From assembly GCA_037178855.1 (NCBI GenBank), contig JASJZC010000007.1, positions 10,912,001 to 10,976,000 on the forward strand: DNA of 64,000 nucleotides, written 5' to 3'. Position 1 is the stretch's first letter. Each line of letters starts with the position of its first letter. A program made the translations under genes and the position numbers. The notes under the pieces are model-generated. The model was not told where the DNA came from and searched no databases. It saw only the letters and a list, made by a program, of their open reading frames with translations. Positions 24,126 to 35,624 of this stretch are shown one piece after another. This stretch comes from Oscheius sp. JU75 (lineage: Eukaryota > Nematoda > Chromadorea > Rhabditida > Rhabditidae).

Positions 24126-27100
24126 TTACTGATCCTTCTTCTCAGCTTCGGCAGCGGCACGCTTCAAGAACGGCAACTTCTCCTCGACCCTGGAAACAAA
24201 AGTATGAAATTCGGGTGTTTCGAAACTTACAGCTGAGTGACATTGTGGACATGTCCAGAAATGACAGCGAGCTGCTGGTCAATGGGCTCCTGGTAGGTCT
24301 CGTAGACCTTGGGGATGGTGAAGACACCGAGGACAGCTGAAAGAGCAAACATTGAAAACATATAGGAATGAGACTTACTCAAGATGACAAGAGCGAATCC
24401 GGAAAACCAGGCAGAGACGTAGGTCAAGGACCAGAGAAGAAGAACGAACTTTACAGACTCGAAAATGTTTTCGACGAAGACAAGTTTCTTGGCCTTGGTG
24501 GCCAGGCAGGTGAGGTTTTCGGCGAGAACATCGACTTGAGCGTGGACCTTCTCCTGAGGGAGGATGAGGTCCTTGTTAAGGTAGTCCCTGAAAAATGGAA
24601 TCTTATCTTGTCATTTTGACACATTCGCCTTAAGATAAGCGCTATCTCTCATTGTTTGCTAGCGGTTCTTTTGACGCCCGACGCGAACTGACCAGGACTT
24701 TTTGTACGCGGGGGTCAAATATTGATGAGTCGGAACTTACTGGAAGGGATTTTCTCCACCAGTCTTCTTGATCTGGGCCTCGACAGCCTTGAAGATACGG
24801 AATCCGAGAGTACCGGCGAGGACAGCCAGGCCAGAGTAGGAAAGGATGGACAGAAGGGGGTACCTTAAGATTCGAAAATAAAAATAGGCTAAGTGACTCA
24901 CTTGGCAACGATGAAGACGGCGAGCAGACTCAGGGAGAGAGCAATGGCAGACTTCTTGGGATCACGCCAGTAGACGAGGTCGAGCACTAAAAAAAGATGA
25001 ATTATAAAGCATCAGTCTTTTTTTTTTGCATGTCATCACTCTTGGGGGGATTCTAGTGGGAATTGGCTGGGCATATAGACAAACCTTGACCGACAAAGTC
25101 TTCAGCAGGCTTGTAAGCCACCTTGGAGACTTTTCTGAACTTGGGTTGAGCCATATCGCAACGGTGTACAGCCAGCAGCGAGGACGAGGCCAATGAGAAT
25201 AGCCAACAATCTTAGCCCCGTTACCAGCTCTGCGTCACTGTCGTGGCCGGGCTACAGTCACCTGTACGCTCCGCAATCACCACTATATATTGCTGCGCTT
25301 TGATCGCGTCTCCGCTCTCGGTGTGCTATCTCTGCCAATATCATGTCTACAGTCTCTGCGAAACAATGAACATCATGACACTATCTCCGCGCGACACCGC
25401 CCACCATCCCGGCATAAAGTTTTGCAGTTCTGGCCCCTACTTCCAACACGATATCATGTCCTGCCAATCTCGCAACAGCTATCAATCCCTTCAAGACGAG
25501 AAGAGAGGGGATTTCTTTGCTGGGCAGTAAAAAAGATTACTGCCTAGATAAGAACAAATAAACAAACACTTTCAGCTTTTTGCGTTAGCCTTTCACGTGA
25601 ATGGTCACCTGCGCAGCGAGTATCAAAGGTCAAGATTAAGTGACCGCTCTGGTATAATTTATGACTGGGAGTGCATAGTAGTAGTCTCTTACCTTCTTTT
25701 CGCTGCTTAATAGCTTCCTTAGAGAATGTTCCTATGGCATAGGCGGTCATTGCGACCGAAGCCACCAGCGAGACCCACAATCCGACACGGACTATACATG
25801 ATGTTAAAAGGGAGATGAGTGCATACAAGCCCCTCCCTAAGGCACCGGCTTTACTCATTTCACTAAAATTCGGCTCTGTCAATTAACTGAAAACGAAGAG
25901 GGAGAGATGAAGGAAAGCTATTAAAGAGGGCAGCAGATGCATGAGAATAAGCCGATAATTAAGAGGAGCAATTGTGATAGTGGAGAGCGAGAGCATTCTC
26001 TCTAAAATGACCAGTGGTCTTCCTCTTGGGAGGAATGTGTGTAGTCATTATATCGATGTGGGGGGTGGGAGAGCAGCAAGCCGTCACAGAGGATAAATGA
26101 AATTTTGGAATTTGCGCAAGAGAACGAATCGAAGAGACTATCATTGTAAGACTCTGCCCCATGAAATCAATACACCTTCAAGGATAATCAACATGTAAAT
26201 AATTTCGAAATGTCTGTTGTGTGGCAGAAATTGGACATGCGCGTGATGGCCGGCTTGTTGTGTGGTTCTGGAGCCAAGCGGCGATGCGAGTAATCTACGA
26301 AATTGGCAGAAATTTCCAAGCAATCTAGAAGAGAGTAGAGAAAGTGTTCTATCGGTGTTGCGCAGCACAGTACTGACGCTGATGCTTTCAAAAGTGCCGC
26401 TAAAAATGGCGCGAAAAGGTCTGTTGTTCGGAGGAGGCCAGGGCAGATGCAGATGCTAGATGGAGTTACCCACAATTTTGGAGAGGAGAGGAAAAAACAA
26501 CGATCAATGACTAGAAGGCATAGAGTGGGGCACATATAGTGACAATTAGGTGGCGGCCAACCATAACTGTGTGTGAAACATACCGGTCAGAAACTGGAGA
26601 GGTCACGTGGAAGACACTACAACTGGCACAAAATGCATTACTACTCATGCATATGTTTGTTTACATTAGGCTCAGCCTCTCGTAGGGTTGGAGTAAAATA
26701 TCGTAGTATTGAATTAACGAGCAAGGAGAGGGAGTAAGAAGGCCAAGGCGGGAAATTAGAGCGAGGCTTATCCTTTCCCTGCCTCGTCCTCTCGCAAATG
26801 GGCAGCTGACCGACACGTGACATTAAAGAATGGAATAGCTAATTACCCCCTCTACCTCCCAACCAGGTGGGCATCATGCGGTAAACAAGCTTTCGTACTT
26901 ATTACTTACGACAATTATCTCAGGCTGGAAAGTGATAAAGTGGGATTGTAATGCGCGGGGAAGCTCGAGAGATGCCCATAGAAGAGCCACTATTGAGGAG
27001 CGGCCCAGATGGCACAGTAGAATTTCCAAAAGGGGGGGGGTAGATCGAAAAGAGAAAGCGGAGACGTAGTTAAACCCTGAAGTAACGACAAGGGTCTTCA

Positions 27101-30100
27101 TCAATTAAAGCTGCGCGACAAAGAAGACAACAAGCTTTGATGTTGCAAGAAGGCGGAGAGACCACACACTACCCGGATGATTTCTCCTTCCACTGGGCCC
27201 CACCACAACCACCACCCCGTCATATCGATCCCAAACCACCCAATTCAGGGCTGTGAGAACAATATTCCTCGCTGTCCCTTGCCTCTCTGGGCTCTCGTTG
27301 ATTAGCATACAACTGGCTCGCGCTCTCATGTGACCCTGCAGGCTATTTGGGGCGGTTACTTGGCTCGCTGCCAATTGCAAACCAGCCCAAAGACAACATA
27401 GACGTACTCACATGAGGGACAGCGCTCTCTTCAGAATAGAATTCAATGGCAGCGCGCGCATGTTGCGTCTTCCCTTCGCGAAAGTGATACGTTTACCCGT
27501 GCTGAAAGGAGCCTGAAACTTACGGCAGGGGTCCACTTTCTTGAAGTCGAACCACGGCTCAGCGTGTCCAGGACTGTGCTTGAGAATCGAATGATGAGAA
27601 TCGGCTAAAACATCCATTATTTTTTAACTATTTTGCAAAAAACCAACTGTGAGAGTGGGTAGGATGTCCATGCCCGAGATTAACCAAAGATGGCTTAAAG
27701 TCCTCTTCACTGATTTCCTTGGGAGGAGTAGGAGGACGGGGCTCGCTCTCGAAGCCACTAAAATTAAATGCTACATTTTTTCAGTCTCTTCTTACGGATG
27801 CCTATGAACGTAGTCATGCAGGGCTGGAGGGACGGGAACATCTTCCAAGAGCTCTTCCTCTTCCTGCTGATCAGGAATTTCGGGGATGGTCAGAGGTCCG
27901 TGCCTCTGATGCGGAATCTCCTCCGGCTCCGGGGTGCGACGGAAATCGGGTTCAGGCTCCTCATCAGAGTTCTTGTGGTGCTGCTTGACAACTTCTTGGA
28001 AGTCATCATTTTCGTGCATAGACTCCAAAACGTCATCGACCTACAAGAAAATGTTTAACACGCAGTAAGCACACGTCACCTCATTGTGTACCGTGTTGAT
28101 CTGTTGCTGAACTTCTTCGGTAAAGCCCGGAGCATGGGGCTCTCCAAAAATAGGCTCTTTGTGGTGATCCTCCTGGTGAATCTTGTCACCAGCTTCCTGT
28201 ACAGCCTCGTCTACCAATTCCTTGGCCTGCTGGCCAAAGTCCAGGAGCTAAAAATTTGATTAAATAGTCCAAAGATTCCTGATTTACATCATCGTTATAG
28301 CTAGGATGATGCGGTTCAGGAACATAATGATGGACAGGCTCGGGATGGTGCTCCTCGAAATGAGGCTCGGGATGTTTGTGCTCGGGTTCGTGGTGAGACA
28401 CAGGTTCAGGAACAAGAGGGGAATCTTCACGTGGGATATAGGGCTCTGAAGACACTGATTTGTCATGTCCTTTTTGCATATAACCATGATGCGCTCGGCT
28501 GAATTCAAGATCATGGACTGGGGAATCGTTTCTCGGAATATCAATCAGATCACCGGCATCTTGAGGAACACGATGATGATCCTGATGATGCTGCATTTGT
28601 TCCATGTTGAACGAGTCGGAATGCTGAATAATAGCCGTATCAAAAGAACTCCAGCGGCACTGATATTATTGAGCACATGCCTCGTTCATATGTTTGTTTT
28701 GAGAGAAGAGAACGTACCAGAAGAAGTGTCGAAATAGATTATTTTCGGTCTAGTTAACAAAAGAAGATGTTGTCATATCATGACGCGTGCTCAAGGACAG
28801 AGAAACTACCCGGAAAGAACCCGAAGAAAGAAAATAGTAGGTGGAGGAGGACAATTGGTGTCAAAAAGTTGTTCTCGATGTATTGAGAACCAATTGTTGC
28901 TGCGGCCAACGTAAAAGACACCTGTTGTGAAATTTGTTGATTTATGGCCTACAACATTTTTTTGGAGAGAAAGAGGGAGAGAGAGAAATCGGTTAGCGTG
29001 TTTACAGACAGGCAGACACTATTGTGTAACTGGCAACCACAGAGTAAGTAAAAGGGGAGAGAGAGTTTTAAAATACCTAATGGCTTTGGGGAGGAGAGGG
29101 CGGTGATCATGCACACACAAACATGCAAAAGTTTTGAGAACAACAAAAAGCATGCCTTATCTGTTTCCTCCACGGTCTCGGGCTCCACTGGGTGGGCAAG
29201 TTCGTAGTTGTGTTCGTGATGGGCATGGTGATCATGAAGTCCGTGATCGTGCTGATGTTCGTGTTGATTATGTTGGGGTTCGTGATGATGTCCAAAATGC
29301 TCATGATCGTGCCTGTGAGGTTCAGGGTGATGATAACCGTGCTGAAGCTGCTCATGATCCTGAGGCACATGGAGCTCTGAACTGGTTTCCTTCATCCTCG
29401 GAGCCGGAGAAGGCGAGCTTTCTCTGGAATGCGGCTCTTCTACAGATTGATGCCTAGGTGAGATCTCGTCATCCAAATTAGAGGGGTAGGGCTTGTCAAT
29501 TTCGGCTGGAATGCGTCTCAAGAGCTCGACACCGGGAAGTTCTTCCATTATTTCAGTCTTTGAAGGAACTATGACAAAGTCGTCTTCCTGAAAAGCACAA
29601 TCACGACACGAATGCAGGCAAAAGTGCGAGATACAGAAGAAGGAATGTGGCCAAAAAGCTATACGGGGCTGTGCACACAGGCAATATGAAGAGACATGAG
29701 TCGAACCATCAAATTAGTCATAGACGGAGACGGGGGAAGAGACTGAAGGCAATAAATGATGTGAGGATATTGGGGAAACAAAAAATGGAAACTGTTTTGT
29801 CGGGGCAGTTTCAGCACTAAAACACTGCCAATCGTCCGTTCGAAACAAACGAACACTGACATTTAATGATGAAAGAGAGCCCGCAAAATTGATTCCAACT
29901 GAACAAACTGATAGTTTCACAATGGTGATGACTAAATTGGGTCCGTCTGGCTTGTTCAGAGTGCATTTTTCTGCCGGACAAGACAGGTAAACAGTGGTGT
30001 TGCAGAGAGAGAGAGAGAGCGAGAGGGGAAATGAACACGGAGGAACGGCCTCTGCCCGTGACCTTCTCTATTGTTTTATAGCAAAATGTATTTGTCATGC

Positions 30101-30508
30101 CATAACATCCTGTTAATATAGCAATAATCCCCCGCAATCTAAACAGCCTCAGGATTGACTTGAAGCTCATAAAATACGCTGGCAAGGGTAGACAGAGGAT
30201 CAAAAAGTCCATTGATAAAAACGTACATGACCGTCGGGATCGTCGGGCAGCTGTCCAAAAATAGACTGCTGCATCTGTTGAGCAAAATTATGGCCGTATT
30301 CCTCCAGGACATCGTGATCAACCTTCTCAAAGCCGCTCGAGTCTACAGATCCCTCAGTAGATGCCGTTCCCTGCTGAGACTGACCAGCATTCTCCTGCAA
30401 AGAGTCTCTATGGAAAAAGTTTTAACTTGTGCTCACTGGAAGCGTCTTAAAAGGGTCGTCGAAGCCGGCAGGAGGTGCATTAGGCGAGAGATCTGAGGGC
30501 GAGTCCAT
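24126..30508 (-). CDS. Reticulon with alternative N-termini
   Basis: The C-terminal reticulon homology domain (24126-24987) is encoded by five short exons. It starts VLDLVYWRDPKKSA and has two long hydrophobic hairpins (residues ALSLSLLAVFIVAKYPLLS and FVLLLWSLTYVSAWFSGFAL) with a hydrophilic loop between. It ends IPKVYETYQEPIDQQ and KKDQ, a dilysine-type ER signal. Reticulons wedge into the ER membrane and shape tubules. Three upstream exon sets all join this domain at phase 1: a short start (25085-25154), a membrane-containing start (25693-25858) and a long N-terminus of eight exons (30508 down to 27529). The long form begins MDSPSDLSPN, contains EDDFVIVPSK, and then several hundred acidic, His- and Pro-rich residues. 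Introns of up to 2.4 kb separate the starts, implying separate promoters. The reticulon assignment is firm; the exact isoform set is inferred. Confidence 0.9.
25085..25154 (-). other. Alternative first exon of reticulon, short isoform
   Basis: ATG at 25154, encoding MAQPKFRKVSKVAYKPAEDF. The donor at 25084 leaves phase 1, which fits the acceptor of the shared exon starting at about 24987. It makes the smallest isoform, about 200 residues, consisting almost only of the membrane domain. Confidence 0.8.
25693..25858 (-). other. Alternative first exon of reticulon with extra membrane segment
   Basis: ATG at 25858, shortly after a TTTTCAG acceptor at about 25889. It encodes MSKAGALGRGLYALISLL and a hydrophobic stretch (VGLWVSLVASVAMTAYAIG), then basic KQRKE. 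The donor at 25692 leaves phase 1 and so can splice to VLDLVYWR. It would add a further membrane-inserted segment ahead of the reticulon domain. Confidence 0.6.
29190..29370 (-). repeat. His/Asp/Glu-rich low-complexity coding block
   Basis: Within the long reticulon exon (29156-29589), a block of about 60 codons is roughly 40 percent histidine. It is built from HEH, HDH, HHH and EPH units (for example HDHEHFGHHHEPQ). A second His/Glu/Pro-rich block lies at about 28300-28420. Both are in frame and not interrupted. Confidence 0.85.
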
Positions 30509-32653
30509 AGTACTCAGTGGGTCTCTCTGAAAAATTATTCTACAGGATAGACAATCAATATCAGGGGAGAGAAAGATGGCGCAAAGTGTTTACAAACAGC
30601 TTGAAAATAATAAATCAAGAGGGTCACGTGGGTGCCGAGGAAGACCCCCCTCATTGCCTCTGGAAGCAGGACCAACATTCAGCGCTCTGCGAGTAGTCAA
30701 CAAACACGCAGCTGTTACGGGACGAAAGATGATATAACCTGTTGGCCGCGAGCCAGAGAAATTTAAAAGGACTTCGTAATGAGAAATATTTGATCTGGGG
30801 AATGTCTTTGATGTCAAAAGCAGGCACAGCGCAGGCAAAATATCCGAGCACGAGAGGTCAGCTGGACTTCGGGGAAAAAGAGATGATAAAGGTGTCATGA
30901 GGAGAAAAACACAACTATTGATAACTTTTGAGAAAAAGCAGAGTCATAAAACATGAGCGCTGGGGAAAAAACCAAAACGATATGCGCCTAAACGCTGGTT
31001 GGGTCCATTTACTCGCGTTCGTAGCTGGAACGTCCCTGGCTCATTTCACAACCGACCCTCTCTCCATATTTATTTGTCTAATCCAGAATTCGAAACTTGT
31101 AGAAATGGAGAAGGTGTGACAAAAATATGTCTCCAAGGCACTGACCAAACAAAAACTTATCAATTGGCGCGAAAAATGCGGACTTGTGTGTGGCTATGAT
31201 CACGAGGCACAGCTGAGGACACGGCCATCAGCTGTTGGCGCTGATATGACTGATGGATATCAATCAAGACTACACGTGAAGGGCAAAAATGATTTTGAAA
31301 CATTGGTTAACTGTCACGAGAAATGTGAAGGAGATGCGCGTGGAAGCCTTCGAATTGTTTGATAAAGTTATATAGTGGGCTAGTAAGTCAGGAGAATCTC
31401 TGATCTTAATGAGCTACTACGGAGATGCCTTCCAGTCTAAAACAAACCCCCAAACATAGTAGAAGAACTGAGCGCCTCGAGCCCCCAGAGCGGGCGGTCA
31501 CCGAATCGATCGCCTTTACTGGACAGACGAGGGTGAGAGGCATTTGGTCTGCTAGGGAAACCGAGCGGGAATAATTAAAAGACCCGTATGTGACCACAAT
31601 GAGGATGCACAGGCGAGACGAGACCTTTCCTCGTTATCACAAATGCACTTTCAAAAAAGTCTCGAATCTTCAGACCTCTGGCCCAACAAGATCAATTACA
31701 TTAAGGATTCGCCCCCGGTTTAATTTGCCCTCCATGTCATTATCCATCGTCTGACTAAAAGACAACCGGGAATTTAAAAGGGACGGGGGACCCGCCAAGA
31801 ATCTTAGATGAATTCGGGGAAATGTAGAAAAATGGTGACGCTGTTAGTCTGTAGGCCAAGACTTTTTCCTCGACTTAAGGGGTTTATGAACACTACTCTT
31901 AACACCAAATTTTGCGTAGAGACTGTTACTGTCTGAATAGCCCCACTTTTTCGGTGCAAAACTCTTCCAATTAGCCTGTTCCTGACAAACAGGAGACAAT
32001 ATGATTTGCAAATTTGCGTTTACGTTGCCATTGGCGATGTCTATATTGTTGCGGGCTCGTAATGGAGGCCTAATTATCCTCCGCATGGCCATTGCGACCA
32101 GTCGCAGAGGGAGCCACACTTAGGGGGGCGAGCCGAACGCCGTCTCTCTGCAGTTTCCGCACCAAATAGCATGAATTGCTCCTGAACGAGCGTCAAGTGT
32201 GTCAGAGGGGGATCGGAAAAGGCGCTAATGACCGGAACAGCAGCACTTTCATCCCTGGTACAAGCACAATTTTAGTTCCGGAAGGCTGAATCATAGTGTT
32301 AAAGAACGGAAAAGTTTAAAAGCAGAAGAGGAGATGAGCCCTGCAAACAATGAAGACGATCGTCATCCTGGTAACACGATCGCTGTGTAAAAGTTTGATT
32401 TTTAGTTTGCTTCTCTTTTGTTGTCAGCTGTCACCTCCGTCCAAAATTTGATGATAGAACATTGTGTCTTCGATAGAGATTTTCCAGGAGCTTTGGCATC
32501 GTGTGTGCATGCGTGACTGGATCCATCATAGACTCTTTCTATACCGAATGAATGAATTGCTGACTCCAATTGTGTGAATTTTGTCATGTCTCTTGATCTC
32601 TTGAATCACAAGCAGCAGCATATAATGCCTCCCCTTCAGCGCTGAAAACAATC
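30509..32653. other. Intergenic 2.1 kb, no recognised gene
   Basis: It likely contains the distal reticulon promoter and the promoter of the small secreted protein. The open frames at 30590-30898 and 31844-32119 (both minus) have no recognisable features. A TATA-like TATAAT lies at 32621-32626. Confidence 0.4.
32621..32626 (+). promoter_or_regulatory. TATA-like element before small secreted gene
   Basis: TATAAT lies 28 bases before the ATG at 32654, a distance consistent with a very short leader or a trans-spliced transcript. Inference only. Confidence 0.3.
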
Positions 32654-32979
32654 ATGATTCGTCTCCTAACAATCGTACGTTTGCCCTAATAAAAAAAAGT
32701 AAATTTTTAGACTCTGGTGGCAGTATGCGCTGTCGCGGCTCTCCATCCAAAAATGATACCAATTACCAAGCCAAACGAGCCAAATATTGTCATCACAGTC
32801 ATGGGAAAGAACGAGGCTGATCAAGTCATCCAATGCACTTTTGAACAGCCAGAGTGTCCAGTAAACTTCATCTGTCAGGACAACAAATGTATATCTTTTG
32901 AGCATCAACAGGTAAGAACGAAGTTTCGGTAAATAAAGTTTTGCAGGAGGAAACAGTCAACAAGGTCATGCAAGGTTGA
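32654..32979 (+). CDS. Small secreted four-cysteine protein
   Basis: About 87 residues in three exons. The first exon is only MIRLLTI. It splices over a 39-nt intron to complete a signal peptide (TLVAVCAVAALHP). The mature part has a Lys/Pro-rich stretch (MIPITKPNEPNIVITV) followed by a compact block C-x6-C-x5-C-x4-C (ECPVNFICQDNKC inside it) that could form two disulphides. The last exon adds EETVNKVMQG and the stop at 32977-32979. An AATAAA follows at about 33003. No family was recognised; the cysteine block resembles short EB- or WAP-like modules, but it is too small to assign. Expected to be extracellular. Confidence 0.7.
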
Positions 32980-34031
32980 GCTGAAACAAGGCTTGTCTAT
33001 TGAATAAAGAGTCTGTTTTGAATTTTGGTACATGTTATAACTGTTTGGGGTAATGACAACCTACGGGCTAATGCGCAAGTTCTTTTTTCTAAAAGTACAT
33101 AAGCGTATTCTTGGGTATATGATTTCAAACAAGTAGGCCCCCCGCCTCCAACAGAAGTGTCAGTGGCTGGGACATACTTAGACCCAAGTTTTGCGGTAGA
33201 ACAACGAGTGAGCATCAACCTTTAGCAATGCATCAATTTTCGAAAACGACGTACAGACACTCTTCTTTGATGGAATCGCTAGAAGTTTTGAAATTTTATA
33301 GGAAAACGTAATGGTTATCAGGTCTCACAACTCAGAAATTCATGTTAGCAGATTGATCGAAGGTTGTGTCTTTTGTAGATTTCAAAAGAATCTTCCTGAA
33401 GGTATCCATTATAGGAACAATCTCCTTTGTAGATGGCTAGAGAACAGTAGCTGCGTGACTCTCTATCAATGTACACAGGTCATTAAGCAAGTTTGTTCCA
33501 ATCCATAGACAGAATATCTTCAGCAGTCTCCTTTGATTAATTGAAAATCTTCATGATTGTCAGTAATTTATGACTTCTTGTATTGTTTTTTGCCACTTAT
33601 AGTGCTCCAACTGAACAGTAAGATGACCTTAATCAATGCGTGAGCATATCGTGTAGCAACAGTTATCGATTAAGCACACAAAACAATAATCTTTTGATCG
33701 ATGCTTGTCGACACATCATCCTAGAAGCACAAGATGCCAGTGAGTTATCTTCTTTCTTCCCGTAAACTGTTACTGCCATAGTAGTGAGCGCACAACGCAT
33801 ATTCAAAGAAAGGACAAAACAACTGGTGTGGTGACCATTGATCGACTTCTTGCATATCATTCACATTAGAGAAAGTGACAGTTTTTGACAATTCCGTCTT
33901 ACAATGAACTGAAAATGATAAGGTCAGGGCTTGATGGCGATCAAGTTGCCTTTTTTCTTGACGTTTAAAAGTGTTTCCGAGTTGGTCTAGCCGCGACAGT
34001 CTCTTCATTTTCCAGATAAGGCAACAGTACA
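32980..34031. other. Intergenic, contains one copy of an inverted repeat
   Basis: No gene recognised. The segment 33803-33899 is the mirror copy of 35493-35585 (see repeat entries). The remainder is likely the 5' flank of the first carrier gene. Confidence 0.5.
33803..33899 (+). repeat. Inverted repeat copy A, upstream of carrier 1
   Basis: About 90 bases that match the reverse complement of 35493-35585 closely (for example ACAACTGGTGTGGTGACCAT in both), with a few substitutions and a small indel. It ends about 130 bases before the carrier 1 start. Confidence 0.85.
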
Positions 34032-35325
34032 ATGTACCAGGATTTTATTGCTGGATGGGCTGCAGGTATGTTTAGAGGCAATATTTTTGATCAAAGACGG
34101 TCGCTTAGTCTGTCAAGCAGATGAGAGTTTTAAGGAGGTGCTGGACTAGTCATTGGGCATCCATTGGACACGGTCAAAGCAAGGCTTCAGACTCTCAGCG
34201 GCTACAAAGGAATTCTTGACTGTGCAAAGAGAACCTTCCGGGAAGAATCGGTGTGTCCAAAATGTGAAAGATATAATGTCAACTAAGGTATTCGGTCTCT
34301 ATAAAGGACTGTGGATTCCTTTTCTTTCAACCGGAGCCCTGAACTCCCTGCTATTTGTTGGTTATGGGGCTGGCTTGAAGATGCTTCACCCTGGAGAATC
34401 TAACATCCAAGCTAGAAAAGATCTTCCAATGTCTGACATTCTCCTAGCTAGCATCTGCGGGACTTTGGCTCAAGTTGGACCCGCAATTCCAGTGGAACTT
34501 ATTAAGACAAAACTACAGGTAATCGATGACTATTTTCTTATTTACTAGACAGTTTCCACTGTCTCTCTGTCTCTTTGTCTCCTTTTGCTTCTCTTATCTC
34601 TCTGTCTCATACTCAGACAGAACTATAGCCTCGTCTTGTCTGATCCCGGCGAACTGCTAGTTCGCGAAAAGTTGTTCTCTCGCTCTTCCGTAGACATCAA
34701 AATAACCAACTATTAAGGACAAGATTTTCTTTCAGGTTCAAAAAGAGAGCTACGCTGCAGGGAGTACAAAAACAGTCTACAAAGGACCCTTTGACTGTGC
34801 AAGGAAAGTCGTCCAGGCTGAAGGTTCCCGTGGCCTGTTCAAGGTTGTTCAAACTTTTTTTTGCTTTTTCACATTTGACATTCAGGGAGGTTCAGTCTTT
34901 TTCGTCCGAGATAACATCGGCTATTTGTTCTACATTCCGACGTACGAATGGACGTTGAGGCTTTTTCGACAGAGTGAAACTAACGAGACCTTATCGCAGG
35001 TAAATTTCCAAATTTTTCATTTTTAAACTATTTCGTAGATCGTCGCTGGAGGCTGCGCTGGCGTCCTGGGTTGGTGGATCATCTGTCCCTTAGAAGTCGT
35101 GAAAAATCGTATTCAGACAGATAAGACGGGTACCCGAAGGTAAACTCCAGCATTAAGTGAAACTGTCTTTTCAGGAACTTTTCACCCGTAGCTAGGCAAC
35201 TATACCTTGAAGGAGGCTGGCGCTCATTCTACAAAGGAGGATTGACACTAGCTCTCCGAGGTTTTGTCGTCAACGCTGCTGTATTTCTTGTATATGAGAA
35301 TATTCTTCGTGTATTCGAGGCATAA
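34032..35325 (+). CDS. Mitochondrial carrier (SLC25 family), copy 1
   Basis: About 300 residues with the three-repeat SLC25 architecture. The Px[DE]xx[KR] signatures are HPLDTVKARLQ, IPVELIKTKLQ and CPLEVVKNRIQ, with GLYKGL, GLFKGG and SFYKGG as the matching even-helix motifs. It begins MYQDFIAGWAAG and ends NILRVFEA. The protein would exchange small metabolites across the inner mitochondrial membrane. The closest group I can recall is SLC25A45/A47/A48 and acylcarnitine or basic amino acid carriers; the substrate is not determined. The stop codon at 35323 overlaps a polyadenylation hexamer (TAATAAA), implying a very short 3' UTR. A tandem paralogue follows 300 bases downstream with the same exon boundaries. 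Introns are about 37-215 nt. Confidence 0.9.
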
Positions 35326-35492
35326 TAAAGTTTGTTCACATACCAGTAAAGCACCTTTGCGGTTTTGCTCGTACGATCTCGGCGTGTTAAGGTGACCTCA
35401 TTTGTGTGAACAGTTTTCGCGCCAAGCCACAATCGATCCCGCCGAAACTTTGCTACGTCTATTAGAATGAAGGTAAGGAGTCCGTGTATAGT

Positions 35493-35585
35493 CAAGATGG
35501 AATTGTCAAAAATCCACTTTCTCTAGTGTGAATGATACGCAAGAAGTCGATCAATGGTCACCACACCAGTTGTTTTGCCCTTTCT
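35493..35585 (-). repeat. Inverted repeat copy B, upstream of carrier 2
   Basis: The reverse complement of copy A at 33803-33899. It ends 40 bases before the carrier 2 start codon, so each carrier gene has one copy upstream but in opposite orientation. Confidence 0.85.
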
Positions 35586-35624
35586 CTAAAACCCAGCCAA
35601 CTTTCAGATCTCTGTTTTCTTTGA

